DNA of 5,801 bases from Reyranella sp. Its GTDB lineage: Bacteria > Pseudomonadota > Alphaproteobacteria > Reyranellales > Reyranellaceae. Below, piece by piece: positions 1 to 5,764 of this stretch (its first letter is position 1; each line of letters opens with the position of its first letter). The notes under the pieces were generated by a model. The model was not told where the DNA came from and did not search any database. It was given only the letters and a program-made list of their open reading frames with translations. The position numbers were made by a program, and so were the translations under genes. The stretch covers positions 1 through 5,801 of the forward strand of contig JADHLS010000391.1 in NCBI GenBank assembly GCA_016780605.1. The letters run 5' to 3'.

Positions 1-1269
1 CAGCGGCACGGTCACGACCGGCGCGAACAGCATCGAAGAGGGCGCGTTGAACACGAAGTCGCCGGTCGGCCGCGGTGCCAGCGGTTGGCCGGGCACGTCG
101 CCCGCCCAGATCGGCGCCGGGCCGGGGCAGGAGAGGGTGATCGCGGCGTCGGCCAGCTGGGCCACGGCCGCGTGCGCCAGCTGCGCATGCTGGCGGGCCA
201 GCAGATTGGTGCGGTAGTCGTCCGGAGTCATCGCTTCGGCCTTGAGGATCGTCGCCTTGGCGCGTTCGCTCAGGCCATCGGGCGCGGCATCGAGCATGCC
301 GCGCTGGTACCAGCGGTTCTCCCAGCTGGTGATCCCGCCGCACACCGCGCGGCCGTTGGCGATCGCCTTCTCAAGTGCCTCGACGAAGGGGTGATCCTTG
401 CGCCGGATGAGAGTCACGCCGGCCTTCTCCAGCTGGCCGAGCAATTGGGCGAAGGCTTGCCTGGTCGCCGCATCGACGTCGGGCCAGCCCTCGGTCTCGA
501 GCACGATCAGGCGATTGGGCCTGATCGCCGCCGGCAGCGTGTCGGGTCCGATCAGGCCGAGCGAGCCGCGATCGCCGCCGCAGCGCCTGGCCTGCTCGAT
601 CGCGACCTGCCACATGTCCTCGAGGCAGCCGGCATGCGGGCCGTGCGTGCTTTGGCTGGTGGCCAGCCGCTCGCCGCGATTGATGCCGCCCTGCGTCGGC
701 TTCAGCGCAAAGTTCCCGCAATAGGCGGCGGGCCGGATGATCGAGCCGCCGACCTGCGTGCCGATCGCCGCCGGCACCATGTTGGCGCCCACGGCGGCGG
801 CCGAACCCGACGACGAGCCGCCCGGCGTGCGCTTGGCATCGAACGGATTGGTCGTCGGCCCGGGATGCGAGCCGCCGAGCTCGGCCGTCACGGTCTTGGC
901 CAGGATCACGGCGCCCGCCTGGCGCAGCGCCCAGACGCCGGCATTGTCGCGCTTGGGGAAATTGCCCTTCATCGCCGCGCAGCCCATCTCGGTCGGCATG
1001 TCCTTGGTCTCGAGCAGGTCCTTGATGGCGATCGGCATGCCGTCGATCGGCGACAGCGGCTTGCCCGCCTTCCAGCGCGCAGCGCTGGCGTCGGCGGCAG
1101 CGCGAGCGCCGGTCTCGTTGATGGCGGTGAGGGCTTTCACCACCGGCTCGCGTGCGGCGATGGTCTCGAGACAGCGCTCCAGATAGGCGCGGGGACTGTC
1201 GTTGCCGTCGGTGAAGCGGCGAGCGGCGTCATGGAAGGTGAGCGGCTTGTAGTCGGCGTAGGTGGTCAT
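1..1269 (-). CDS. Amidase-signature family amidohydrolase, C-terminus cut off by window edge
   Basis: Reading the minus strand from ATG at 1269 gives 423 uninterrupted codons to the window edge. The amidase-signature core is clear: Lys83 in AIKDL, the Gly/Ser-rich loop GGSSSGSAAAVG (residues 150-161) and GTQVGGSIIRPAAYCG (170-185). By spacing to fatty acid amide hydrolase (24 residues between the serines), the Ser-cisSer-Lys triad is Ser176 (nucleophile), Ser152 and Lys83. The family hydrolyses carboxamides to acid plus ammonia. No signal peptide is seen, so it is probably cytoplasmic. The visible part ends at FAPVVTVPL, which normally precedes the last 30-50 residues (the GLPxGxQ region), so only the tail is missing and nothing looks broken. 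The start is the first ATG near the conserved N-terminal region; its ribosome site is weak. Substrate is unknown: the family includes indoleacetamide, nicotinamide-like and allophanate-type amidases as well as GatA, but no gatB or gatC is visible, so a stand-alone amidase is more likely. Confidence 0.93.
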   Translation of the reverse strand, partial: MTTYADYKPLTFHDAARRFTDGNDSPRAYLERCLETIAAREPVVKALTAINETGARAAADASAARWKAGKPLSPIDGMPIAIKDLLETKDMPTEMGCAAMKGNFPKRDNAGVWALRQAGAVILAKTVTAELGGSHPGPTTNPFDAKRTPGGSSSGSAAAVGANMVPAAIGTQVGGSIIRPAAYCGNFALKPTQGGINRGERLATSQSTHGPHAGCLEDMWQVAIEQARRCGGDRGSLGLIGPDTLPAAIRPNRLIVLETEGWPDVDAATRQAFAQLLGQLEKAGVTLIRRKDHPFVEALEKAIANGRAVCGGITSWENRWYQRGMLDAAPDGLSERAKATILKAEAMTPDDYRTNLLARQHAQLAHAAVAQLADAAITLSCPGPAPIWAGDVPGQPLAPRPTGDFVFNAPSSMLFAPVVTVPL

Positions 1270-1336
1270 GCCCGACGCTAGCACAGGCAGCGGCCACGAT
1301 GGATACTCGCCAAGGCATGAGATCGGGGCCAGCGGA
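1270..1336. promoter_or_regulatory. Divergent intergenic region between amidase and transporter
   Basis: These 67 bases separate the amidase start (1269, minus) from the preferred transporter start (1337, plus), so they must hold one or both promoters if each gene has its own. I find no convincing -35/-10 pair on either strand and no clear inverted repeat. The call rests on gene orientation only. If the transporter instead starts at the in-frame ATG1268 or GTG1262, the two start codons would overlap and the promoters would lie inside the genes. Confidence 0.35.
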
Positions 1337-2392
1337 ATGAAAGTTCGCTTCGAACGAGGACGTCGAGACGAACTCAAGACGCTTCATCCGGCCTGTTTCG
1401 CGATGGTCATGGCGACGGGCATCGTCGCGGTCTCGGCGCACCTTCACGGCATGTCGATGGTCGGCGCCGTCCTGTTCTGGCTGAACGCGCTCTTTCTCGC
1501 CGGGCTTGTGGTCGCGACGGCGGCGCGTGCCGCCCTCTATCCGCAGGCGATGGCGTCCGACATACGAAACCACGGTCGCGGCTTGGGCTTCCTGACGATC
1601 GTTGCGGCGCTGGCGGTATTCGGCACGCAGCTCGACCTGCAGATGGGACAGCCACGATTGGCGGCGGCAATCTGGGCCGCCGCTGCCGTGCTGTGGGCCG
1701 GCGTGAGCTATGGATTGCTGGCGGTGCTGCTCAGCCTGCCGGACAAGCCGCGCCTGGCCGACCTGAACGGCGGATGGATGATCATCGTCGTGGCTCAGCA
1801 GTCCGTTGCCATCCTCGCGGTGCTGGTCCTGGCACGCGGTGCCCTTGCGGCCTTCCAGCAGCCGCTGGTGCTTGCGGCGCTCGTTCTGTGGCTTGCCGGC
1901 GGTGCGCTTTACCTATGTCTCATGGCGCTGGTGCTTGCTCGCTATGTCACGGTGCCGCTCGGTCCGCGGGACCTTTCGTCATTGGAGTGGATCAATATGG
2001 GCGCGGGCGCCATTTCGACGCTCGCCGGAGCGACGCTGGCGCAGAATGCGGGTCTGTCGCCGCTCACCGCCGAGCTGCTGCCCTTCGTGAAGGGCCTGAC
2101 CGTTTTCTTCTGGAGCGTGGCAACCTGGTGGATTCCGTTGCTGGTGATCCTGGCGGTGTGGCGCCACCTGATCCGCGGCGTGCCCTTCGGCTACGAGGTG
2201 GTGGAGTGGGGCGCGGTGTTCCCGCTCGGCATGTATTCCGTATCGACCGACGGCCTGGCAATGATCCTCGATGCGCCATTCCTGCGCGCGGTGTCGTGGG
2301 CGTTCACGGTCATCGCCCTGGCGGCGTGGCTGTTGACGTTTGTCGGCTTTCTCTCCAGCCGGTTCGCGCCAACCGGTCAGGCCAGGCCATAA
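1337..2392 (+). CDS. TDT/SLAC1-family transporter (tellurite-resistance/dicarboxylate transporter type)
   Basis: A 351-residue inner-membrane protein with about ten hydrophobic helices, roughly at residues 17-36, 42-62, 84-98, 108-133, 146-168, 176-201, 218-236, 250-275, 288-308 and 318-340. This matches the ten-helix TehA/SLAC1 fold. Family hallmarks are HPACFAMVMATGIVAV in helix 1 (17-32), WWIPLLVILAVWRH (264-277) and the late motif WGAVFPLGMYSVST (291-304). Members move anions, C4-dicarboxylates such as malate, sulfite or tellurite-related species; the substrate cannot be read from sequence. I chose ATG1337 because conserved sequence starts soon after it. In-frame ATG1268 and GTG1262 would add 23-25 polar residues and overlap the divergent amidase start. 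A weak GGGG at 1324-1327 is the only ribosome-site candidate. The stop lies inside the 3' end of the convergent reductase gene. Confidence 0.9.
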   Translation: MKVRFERGRRDELKTLHPACFAMVMATGIVAVSAHLHGMSMVGAVLFWLNALFLAGLVVATAARAALYPQAMASDIRNHGRGLGFLTIVAALAVFGTQLDLQMGQPRLAAAIWAAAAVLWAGVSYGLLAVLLSLPDKPRLADLNGGWMIIVVAQQSVAILAVLVLARGALAAFQQPLVLAALVLWLAGGALYLCLMALVLARYVTVPLGPRDLSSLEWINMGAGAISTLAGATLAQNAGLSPLTAELLPFVKGLTVFFWSVATWWIPLLVILAVWRHLIRGVPFGYEVVEWGAVFPLGMYSVSTDGLAMILDAPFLRAVSWAFTVIALAAWLLTFVGFLSSRFAPTGQARP

Positions 2393-2949
2393 ACAAGGCC
2401 GATACGCCCTTTCCCCAGCGGCTCCATCTTCCTGAGGTCGAGCGGGCGGCGCGGCATGGACGCGAACAGCGCCTTGCCGTCGCCGGCGACCAGTGGATGC
2501 ACGATCAGGCGAAGCTCGTCGACCAGCCCCGCATCCATGAGGCTCGCCGTCGTGCGCGCGCCGCCGATCAGATAGATATCCTTGCCCGGCTGCCGCTTCA
2601 GCGTGGCGACATCGGCCGTGCTGCGCAGGAAGCGCGTCTGCGGCCATGCCGCCGTGGTGAGCGTCGTCGACAGCACATAGTGCGGCGTGCGGGTGACGAA
2701 CTCTGCCCACTCGATTTCGGCCGGCGTCGGTGGCGCGCCGGTGATCCAGGCCGGCGTGGCGGGCTCGTTGCGGATGCCCGTCCAGTAGCGCTCGTAGCCC
2801 GGGTACATGCCGGCGCCCAGCACGCAGGCGTCGATCTGAGGCGTCAGCCCGTAGTCTTCCGACCAGGCATCGACCCAGTCGGCCATGCCCTCGCTGCTTT
2901 CCGTCTTGCCATCGACGGAGACCTTCATTCCGGCAATCAGCTTGCGCAT
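2377..2949 (-). CDS. Dihydrofolate reductase/RibD C-terminal-domain family protein
   Basis: A 190-residue protein of the DHFR-like RibD-C family (YwjB/YyaP type), probably a cytoplasmic NAD(P)H-dependent reductase, though most members have no known substrate. Visible signatures are MKVSVDGKTE near the N-terminus (8-17), LGAGMYPGYERYW (44-56, the usual LGRxTYE region), YVLSTTL (91-97), the nucleotide-binding stretch IYLIGGARTTASLMDAG (125-141) and GLVDELRLIVHPLVAGDGK (141-159) followed by ALF. Length is normal for a stand-alone member and nothing is truncated. It is the last gene of the ArsR operon: its GAGG ribosome site (2959-2956) lies at the end of the SRPBCC gene, 3 bp separate that stop from this ATG, and translational coupling is likely. 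Its last 16 bp overlap the convergent transporter. Folate reduction itself is unlikely to be its role. Confidence 0.9.
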   Translation of the reverse strand: MRKLIAGMKVSVDGKTESSEGMADWVDAWSEDYGLTPQIDACVLGAGMYPGYERYWTGIRNEPATPAWITGAPPTPAEIEWAEFVTRTPHYVLSTTLTTAAWPQTRFLRSTADVATLKRQPGKDIYLIGGARTTASLMDAGLVDELRLIVHPLVAGDGKALFASMPRRPLDLRKMEPLGKGRIGLVYGLA

Positions 2950-2952
2950 GGC

Positions 2953-3486
2953 TTACCTCGGCAACCGCTTGTCGTACTCGCCCTGCAGTCGCGTCCAGCC
3001 GTCCCAGAACGGCTCGGGCTCGCTGTCCGTCATGCGCGCGACCAGGACGTCTAGGTGCATGTGCCAGCCCGGAGCCACCCTCAGCATGGTGGTGCGGTCG
3101 GGCAGGCGGCGGTGGATCACGGTCATCAGCACCTTGTCGTCGCGCGGCGTCAGCTCGAAGGTGACGTCGCCGCTGTTGCTCCAGGTGAAGGAGATCTTGC
3201 GCGGCGGATCGAGCTCGGTGATGCGGCTTTGCATGCGATGCTCGTCGCCGAAGCCCTCCGGCTTCTTTCCGGTCGGTGTCGTCAGCCGGCCGTTGCGCCA
3301 CACGAACTCGAACGGCGTGCCCTCCTTCATCTCCATGGTGCCCGAGGCCAGCCACTTGGCGCGCAGGTCGCTGTCGGTGAGATAGCGCCACACGCGGTCG
3401 ATCGGGCCGGGCAGCAGGCGCTCGATCTTGAGCGTGGTGGGCCCGATCAGCGTGCCGTGGTCGGAGGGGCTCGCGAAGTCGGTCAT
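2953..3486 (-). CDS. SRPBCC (START/AHSA1-like) domain protein
   Basis: A 177-residue protein of the SRPBCC superfamily, activator-of-Hsp90-ATPase-homologue-1-like type, which forms a helix-grip fold around a hydrophobic ligand cavity. Evidence: the N-terminal ERLLPGPIDRVWRYLTDSD with LRAKWL (22-46), where the first helix follows the first strand; the central strands DPPRKISFTWSNSGDVTFEL (93-112); and the C-terminal helix GWHMHLDVLVARM (140-152) with FWDGWTRLQGEYDKRL (160-175). Family members bind or act on small hydrophobic molecules; the ligand here is unknown. The start has a good ribosome site, AAGGAG (3499-3494), 7 nt upstream. Its ATG overlaps the repressor stop as ATGA, so the two are co-transcribed and probably translationally coupled. 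ArsR-SRPBCC pairs are common in bacterial genomes, and the partner is plausibly the sensor or effector of the system. Confidence 0.92.
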   Translation of the reverse strand: MTDFASPSDHGTLIGPTTLKIERLLPGPIDRVWRYLTDSDLRAKWLASGTMEMKEGTPFEFVWRNGRLTTPTGKKPEGFGDEHRMQSRITELDPPRKISFTWSNSGDVTFELTPRDDKVLMTVIHRRLPDRTTMLRVAPGWHMHLDVLVARMTDSEPEPFWDGWTRLQGEYDKRLPR

Positions 3487-3860
3487 CGGTCGTCTCCTTT
3501 GGGTTTGCGGGGTTTGTCGGCCTTGGCCCTGGCGTCCTCCTCGCGCAGGAGGCGTTCGAGGATGTCGAGGCGGTCATTCCAGAAGCGCCGGTAGTAGGAG
3601 AGCCACTCATGCGCGCTGGCGAGAGGCCCCGGTTCGAGATGGCAGACATGGGTGCGGCCGCGTACTTCGCGGCGGACCAGGCCGGCATTCTCCAGCGACT
3701 TGATGTGCTTGGAGGCGGCCTGCAGGGAGATGGCGAAGGGCTCGGCGAGCTGGCCCACCGTGCGCTCGCCAGCGCTGAGCTCGCGCAGCATCTGCCGCCG
3801 CGTGGCGTCACCCAGGGCGTGGAAGACGTTATCCAGCTGAGGGGTTTGTAATTCAACCAT
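3483..3860 (-). CDS. ArsR-family winged-helix transcriptional repressor
   Basis: A 125-residue DNA-binding protein. The winged helix spans about residues 8-80: LDNVFHALGDATRRQMLREL (9-28), then TVGQLAEPFAIS (34-45), the recognition helix LQAASKHIKSLENAGLV (46-62) and the wing RREVRGRTHVCHLEP (63-77). The tail YYRRFWNDRLDILERLL (89-105) is typical of ArsR proteins encoded beside SRPBCC genes; a basic, proline-containing end follows. The ELCVCDL metal-binding box of ArsR/SmtB metal sensors is absent (ERTVGQL at that place), so it probably senses an organic ligand or a protein partner. It heads a three-gene operon. Two palindromes flank its promoter and one covers its own start codon, which predicts autorepression. 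No Shine-Dalgarno sequence precedes ATG3860, and the predicted transcription start is almost at the ATG, so the mRNA may be leaderless. Confidence 0.92.
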   Translation of the reverse strand: MVELQTPQLDNVFHALGDATRRQMLRELSAGERTVGQLAEPFAISLQAASKHIKSLENAGLVRREVRGRTHVCHLEPGPLASAHEWLSYYRRFWNDRLDILERLLREEDARAKADKPRKPKGDDR

Positions 3861-3870
3861 ATGGTTGAAT
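3851..3870. promoter_or_regulatory. Operator O1: perfect 20-bp palindrome over the repressor start codon
   Basis: ATTCAACCATATGGTTGAAT is its own reverse complement over all 20 bases. It overlaps the last three bases of the proposed -10 box, the predicted transcription start and the first four codons of the repressor. Its 16-bp core TCAACC-N4-GGTTGA recurs at 3892-3907. Perfect symmetry and position fit a dimeric winged-helix repressor blocking RNA polymerase. That the bound protein is the adjacent ArsR is inference. Confidence 0.8.
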
Positions 3871-3895
3871 ATAGACCGTCCCTTCTTATTGTCAA
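3868..3895 (-). promoter_or_regulatory. Sigma70-type promoter of the ArsR operon
   Basis: On the minus strand TTGACA (3895-3890) is followed by a 16-bp spacer and TATATT (3873-3868). The -35 is consensus and the -10 differs from TATAAT at one base. The area is AT-rich relative to the surrounding genes. Counting from the -10, transcription should start at about 3862-3860, at or within two bases of the repressor ATG. Both hexamers are partly covered by the flanking palindromes. Confidence 0.75.
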
Positions 3896-3907
3896 CCGTA
3901 CGGTTGA
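3892..3907. promoter_or_regulatory. Operator O2: perfect 16-bp palindrome over the -35 region
   Basis: TCAACCGTACGGTTGA is a perfect inverted repeat and differs from the O1 core at only two symmetric positions (AT/AT in O1, GT/AC in O2). Its centre is 39 bp from the centre of O1, close to four helical turns, so two repressor dimers could sit on about the same face of the DNA. It overlaps the -35 hexamer by four bases (3892-3895). Confidence 0.75.
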
Positions 3908-3933
3908 ATAAAATCGCGACCCGAGGCCGCGAT
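3908..3933 (-). terminator. Likely rho-independent terminator of the DUF892-like gene
   Basis: ATCGCG (3913-3918) pairs with CGCGAT (3928-3933), with one A/C mismatch, two further C-G pairs (3920-3921 with 3925-3926) and a CGA loop. Read on the minus strand, the stem is followed at once by TTTTAT, a short U-tract. It starts at the stop codon of the 70-residue gene and ends beside operator O2, so it would insulate the downstream operon from read-through. The U-tract is short, which limits confidence. Confidence 0.55.
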
Positions 3934-4145
3934 CAGGGCGGCATCGCGTCCTGCACGAGCAGGATCACATCGAGCCGCTCCCTCTGCTCCCGCGTCCGGC
4001 CGCGGTAGTCGACCAGCAGATCCTTGAGCGAGCGATGGGTCGCCATCTCGGTGAGGTGCAGCAGCGCCTCGTCGAGCTGCACCTCGAGGCTGCGCAGCTC
4101 CTGCAGTTCGGCGATATACATATCCTTGAAGCCGGTGATCTGCAT
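3933..4145 (-). CDS. Half-length DUF892/YciF-like (ferritin-like) helical protein
   Basis: A 70-residue protein. MQITGFKDMYIAELQELRSL and the following EVQLDEALLHLTEMA resemble the first helix of DUF892 (YciF) proteins, and SLKDLLVDYRGRTREQRERLDVIL (39-62) resembles the second. Those proteins are four-helix ferritin-like and usually about 150-170 residues; here only the first helix pair exists. ATG4145 is chosen because GGGAGG (4158-4153) lies 7 nt upstream; the in-frame ATG4160 overlaps that site and is less likely. By my alignment, the helix-2 positions usually occupied by His and Glu (HLEET) are Tyr47 and Gly49/Arg50, so iron binding is doubtful. It is followed by a terminator-like hairpin. 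It could be a degenerate remnant or a real small protein that dimerises into a four-helix bundle; the intact ribosome site and terminator favour an expressed gene. Confidence 0.72.
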   Translation of the reverse strand: MQITGFKDMYIAELQELRSLEVQLDEALLHLTEMATHRSLKDLLVDYRGRTREQRERLDVILLVQDAMPP

Positions 4146-4227
4146 GGCGTAGCCTCCCATCGCGACGGTTGACCTTGTGGGCCCGAACGCCAGGCGAACC
4201 GCGAAAGTTGCGCCGGGAGCAGTGACC
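4146..4227. promoter_or_regulatory. Divergent intergenic region with an operator half-site
   Basis: These 82 bases separate the DUF892-like gene (minus) and the exported protein gene (plus) and should hold their promoters. ACGGTTGA at 4165-4172 matches one arm of operator O2 exactly, but the other arm is missing. No convincing -35/-10 pair is seen on either strand. Ribosome sites lie at both ends: GGGAGG (4158-4153) for the minus gene and GGGAG (4215-4219) for the plus gene. Confidence 0.4.
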
Positions 4228-4758
4228 ATGAGGACGATGGCTGTTCTTGCGCTGGGGGTTGTGACGCTTGGAATGTCGTCGTCGGTCGTGTGCGCCGACG
4301 ACGCGGCCTGCGAGGCCGTGCTGGCGGCGATCGTCAAGCAGACGACAGTGCCGGTGCACCAGAAGATCACCATCGAAACTGCCGCCGTGCCGGGCAGGGC
4401 GATCCAGAGCGAGATCATCCACCTCAACGGCACGTTCTACACGCAGTCTCACGGTCAATGGACGGCGAGCCCCTACGACGCCGCGAAGGCGGCAGGCAAT
4501 GTGCGCCAGGCGATGCTGAAGGCCGAGCACAGCTGTACGCGGCTCGGCAGCGAGCCCGTCGACGGCCAGCCGGCCGAACTCTACGGCGTCAAGAGCAAGA
4601 GCGCGTCGAGCGCCAGCGAAGCGCAGATCTGGATCTCGTCGGCGACCGGCCTGCCGTTGCGCCACAACGTGACGATGGATCAGGGCGCCAACCAGGTGAA
4701 GAGTGAGGTCCGATACGAGTACGCCAACGTGCGGGCGCCCGCAGGAGTGGCGCGCTGA
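4228..4758 (+). CDS. Small exported protein of unknown function
   Basis: A 176-residue protein. The start ATG4228 has GGGAG (4215-4219) 8 nt upstream and gives a standard Sec signal peptide: MRT, a hydrophobic core MAVLALGVVTLGM (4-16) and a cleavage site VCA|DD after residue 23. There is no lipobox before Cys22, so a soluble periplasmic protein is expected. The mature part is about 153 residues with two cysteines (28 and 103) that could form a disulfide. Later segments AQIWISSATGLPLRHNV (132-148) and KSEVRYEYANVRAP (158-171) recall the strand pattern of LolA/LppX-like lipoprotein-carrier folds, but I cannot assign a family with confidence. GTG4222 in frame is an alternative start. It is divergent from the DUF892-like gene and convergent with the MBL gene, with 5 bp between the stops. 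Confidence 0.82.
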   Translation: MRTMAVLALGVVTLGMSSSVVCADDAACEAVLAAIVKQTTVPVHQKITIETAAVPGRAIQSEIIHLNGTFYTQSHGQWTASPYDAAKAAGNVRQAMLKAEHSCTRLGSEPVDGQPAELYGVKSKSASSASEAQIWISSATGLPLRHNVTMDQGANQVKSEVRYEYANVRAPAGVAR

Positions 4759-4763
4759 TCTCG

Positions 4764-5753
4764 TCAGTGGGCGTGGCTGTGGCCATGCCCGTGCGCCTTG
4801 GCCTTGAGTTCGGCGTGCATGCGGCCCATCTCGCCAAACAGCTCCATCACGCCGAGCTCCTGCTTGGAGCCGAACTCGCGGTAGAGCGAGGCGACATTGA
4901 CGACCATGCGCTCGGCATCGCCCCAACTCGCGAAGCGGTCGAGCGCGATGTCGCGCGCAGCCTGGAATACCGGCATACCGGCATCGTAACGGCGGCGCGC
5001 CTCGGCCTTGATGTGGAGCAGGTAGTCCTTCATCGCCTGCACGCCCTGCTTGTCGGTGATCGGACCGTGGCCGGGCACCACGGTCTCGACGTCCCAGGCG
5101 AGGATCTGGTCGCAGGCGGCCACCCAGTTGTCGACCGGGCCCGCCCACAGCACGGGATGGCCCTCGACGAACAGGATGTCGCCGGTGAAGACGGTGCGAT
5201 CCTTCGGCACGTGCACCAGGAGGTCGCCGCGCGTGTGCGCGGGGCCGACGACTTTGAGCAGCACGTCCTTGTCACCGACCTTGAGCTTGAGCTCGCCATC
5301 GAACACCCGCGTCGGCAGGGTGTTCGTGACGTCATCCCATTTGAACTTGGCTCCCATCGATTCGTGCAGGAAGGCGCCGGCCGCGCCGAGCTGGCGCCAA
5401 TTGCGTTGCATGGCGGCCAGCTCCTCGGCCGGCCGTTCCTTCATCTCCTCGGCGCAGGCGCGCGAGGCGATGATCTCGGCCCCCGTCACCAGCTGGTTGC
5501 CGAAAGTGTGGTCGCCGTTGGAATGGGTGTTGACCAGCCGGCCGATCGCCTTGGCGGCGGGCACGGCGGCGCGCATCGCCGCCAGCATCTCGGCCGTCAG
5601 TTTGAGATCGAACAGCGTGTCGACCAGCAGCGTCTGGTCGTGATCGGTGAGCAGCCCGGCGTTGCTCCAGCCCCAGCTGCCGTCGGGTTGCAGCCAGGCG
5701 TAGCAGCCGTTGCCGAGATCGTGCAGGCCCTTGGTGTAGCGCCACTTCGGCAT
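4764..5753 (-). CDS. Metallo-beta-lactamase-fold hydrolase with His-rich C-terminus
   Basis: A 329-residue MBL-superfamily protein. Metal-site motifs in order: THSNGDHTFGN (76-86), where the usual HxHxDH is HSNGDH with His77, Asn79, Asp81 and His82; GPAHTRGD with His173; FTGD with Asp192; and PGHG with His229. The superfamily hydrolyses esters, thioesters, lactams or phosphodiesters using one or two zinc or iron ions; the substrate here is unknown. The substitution at the second ligand position should affect the first metal site. No signal peptide is present, so it is probably cytoplasmic. Residues 230-320 form a helical C-terminal extension, followed by HGHGHSHAH. The start has a strong AGGAGG (5765-5760), 6 nt upstream. 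That site overlaps the stop of the preceding gene, so it is probably downstream in an operon entering from the right. Confidence 0.92.
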   Translation of the reverse strand: MPKWRYTKGLHDLGNGCYAWLQPDGSWGWSNAGLLTDHDQTLLVDTLFDLKLTAEMLAAMRAAVPAAKAIGRLVNTHSNGDHTFGNQLVTGAEIIASRACAEEMKERPAEELAAMQRNWRQLGAAGAFLHESMGAKFKWDDVTNTLPTRVFDGELKLKVGDKDVLLKVVGPAHTRGDLLVHVPKDRTVFTGDILFVEGHPVLWAGPVDNWVAACDQILAWDVETVVPGHGPITDKQGVQAMKDYLLHIKAEARRRYDAGMPVFQAARDIALDRFASWGDAERMVVNVASLYREFGSKQELGVMELFGEMGRMHAELKAKAHGHGHSHAH

Positions 5754-5764
5754 GGGATTCCTCC

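Noticed and set aside
85..1281. A 398-codon open frame on the plus strand opposite the amidase
   Set aside because: The minus strand carries the catalytic Ser-Ser-Lys motifs in one uninterrupted frame. The plus product is low-complexity and matches no family I know.
1262..1336. A longer N-terminus for the transporter from GTG1262 or ATG1268
   Set aside because: The added residues are polar and unconserved in appearance, and the start would overlap the divergent amidase start codon. ATG1337 leaves a normal lead-in to helix 1.
1693..3054. A 453-codon open frame on the plus strand
   Set aside because: It overlaps the transporter in another frame and the reductase antisense. The product has no membrane segments or recognisable motif; the real frames carry clear family signatures.
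1979..3895. A 638-codon open frame on the minus strand
   Set aside because: It runs antisense to the transporter and out of frame through the reductase, SRPBCC and ArsR genes. Its product is Arg/Pro/Ala-rich without domains: a shadow caused by high GC.
4169..4191. A possible plus-strand promoter, TTGACC as -35
   Set aside because: No acceptable -10 hexamer lies 16-18 bp downstream.
3892..5148. A 418-codon open frame on the minus strand
   Set aside because: It is a different frame from the MBL and DUF892-like genes and antisense to the exported protein, with Arg/Ala-rich composition and no motif.
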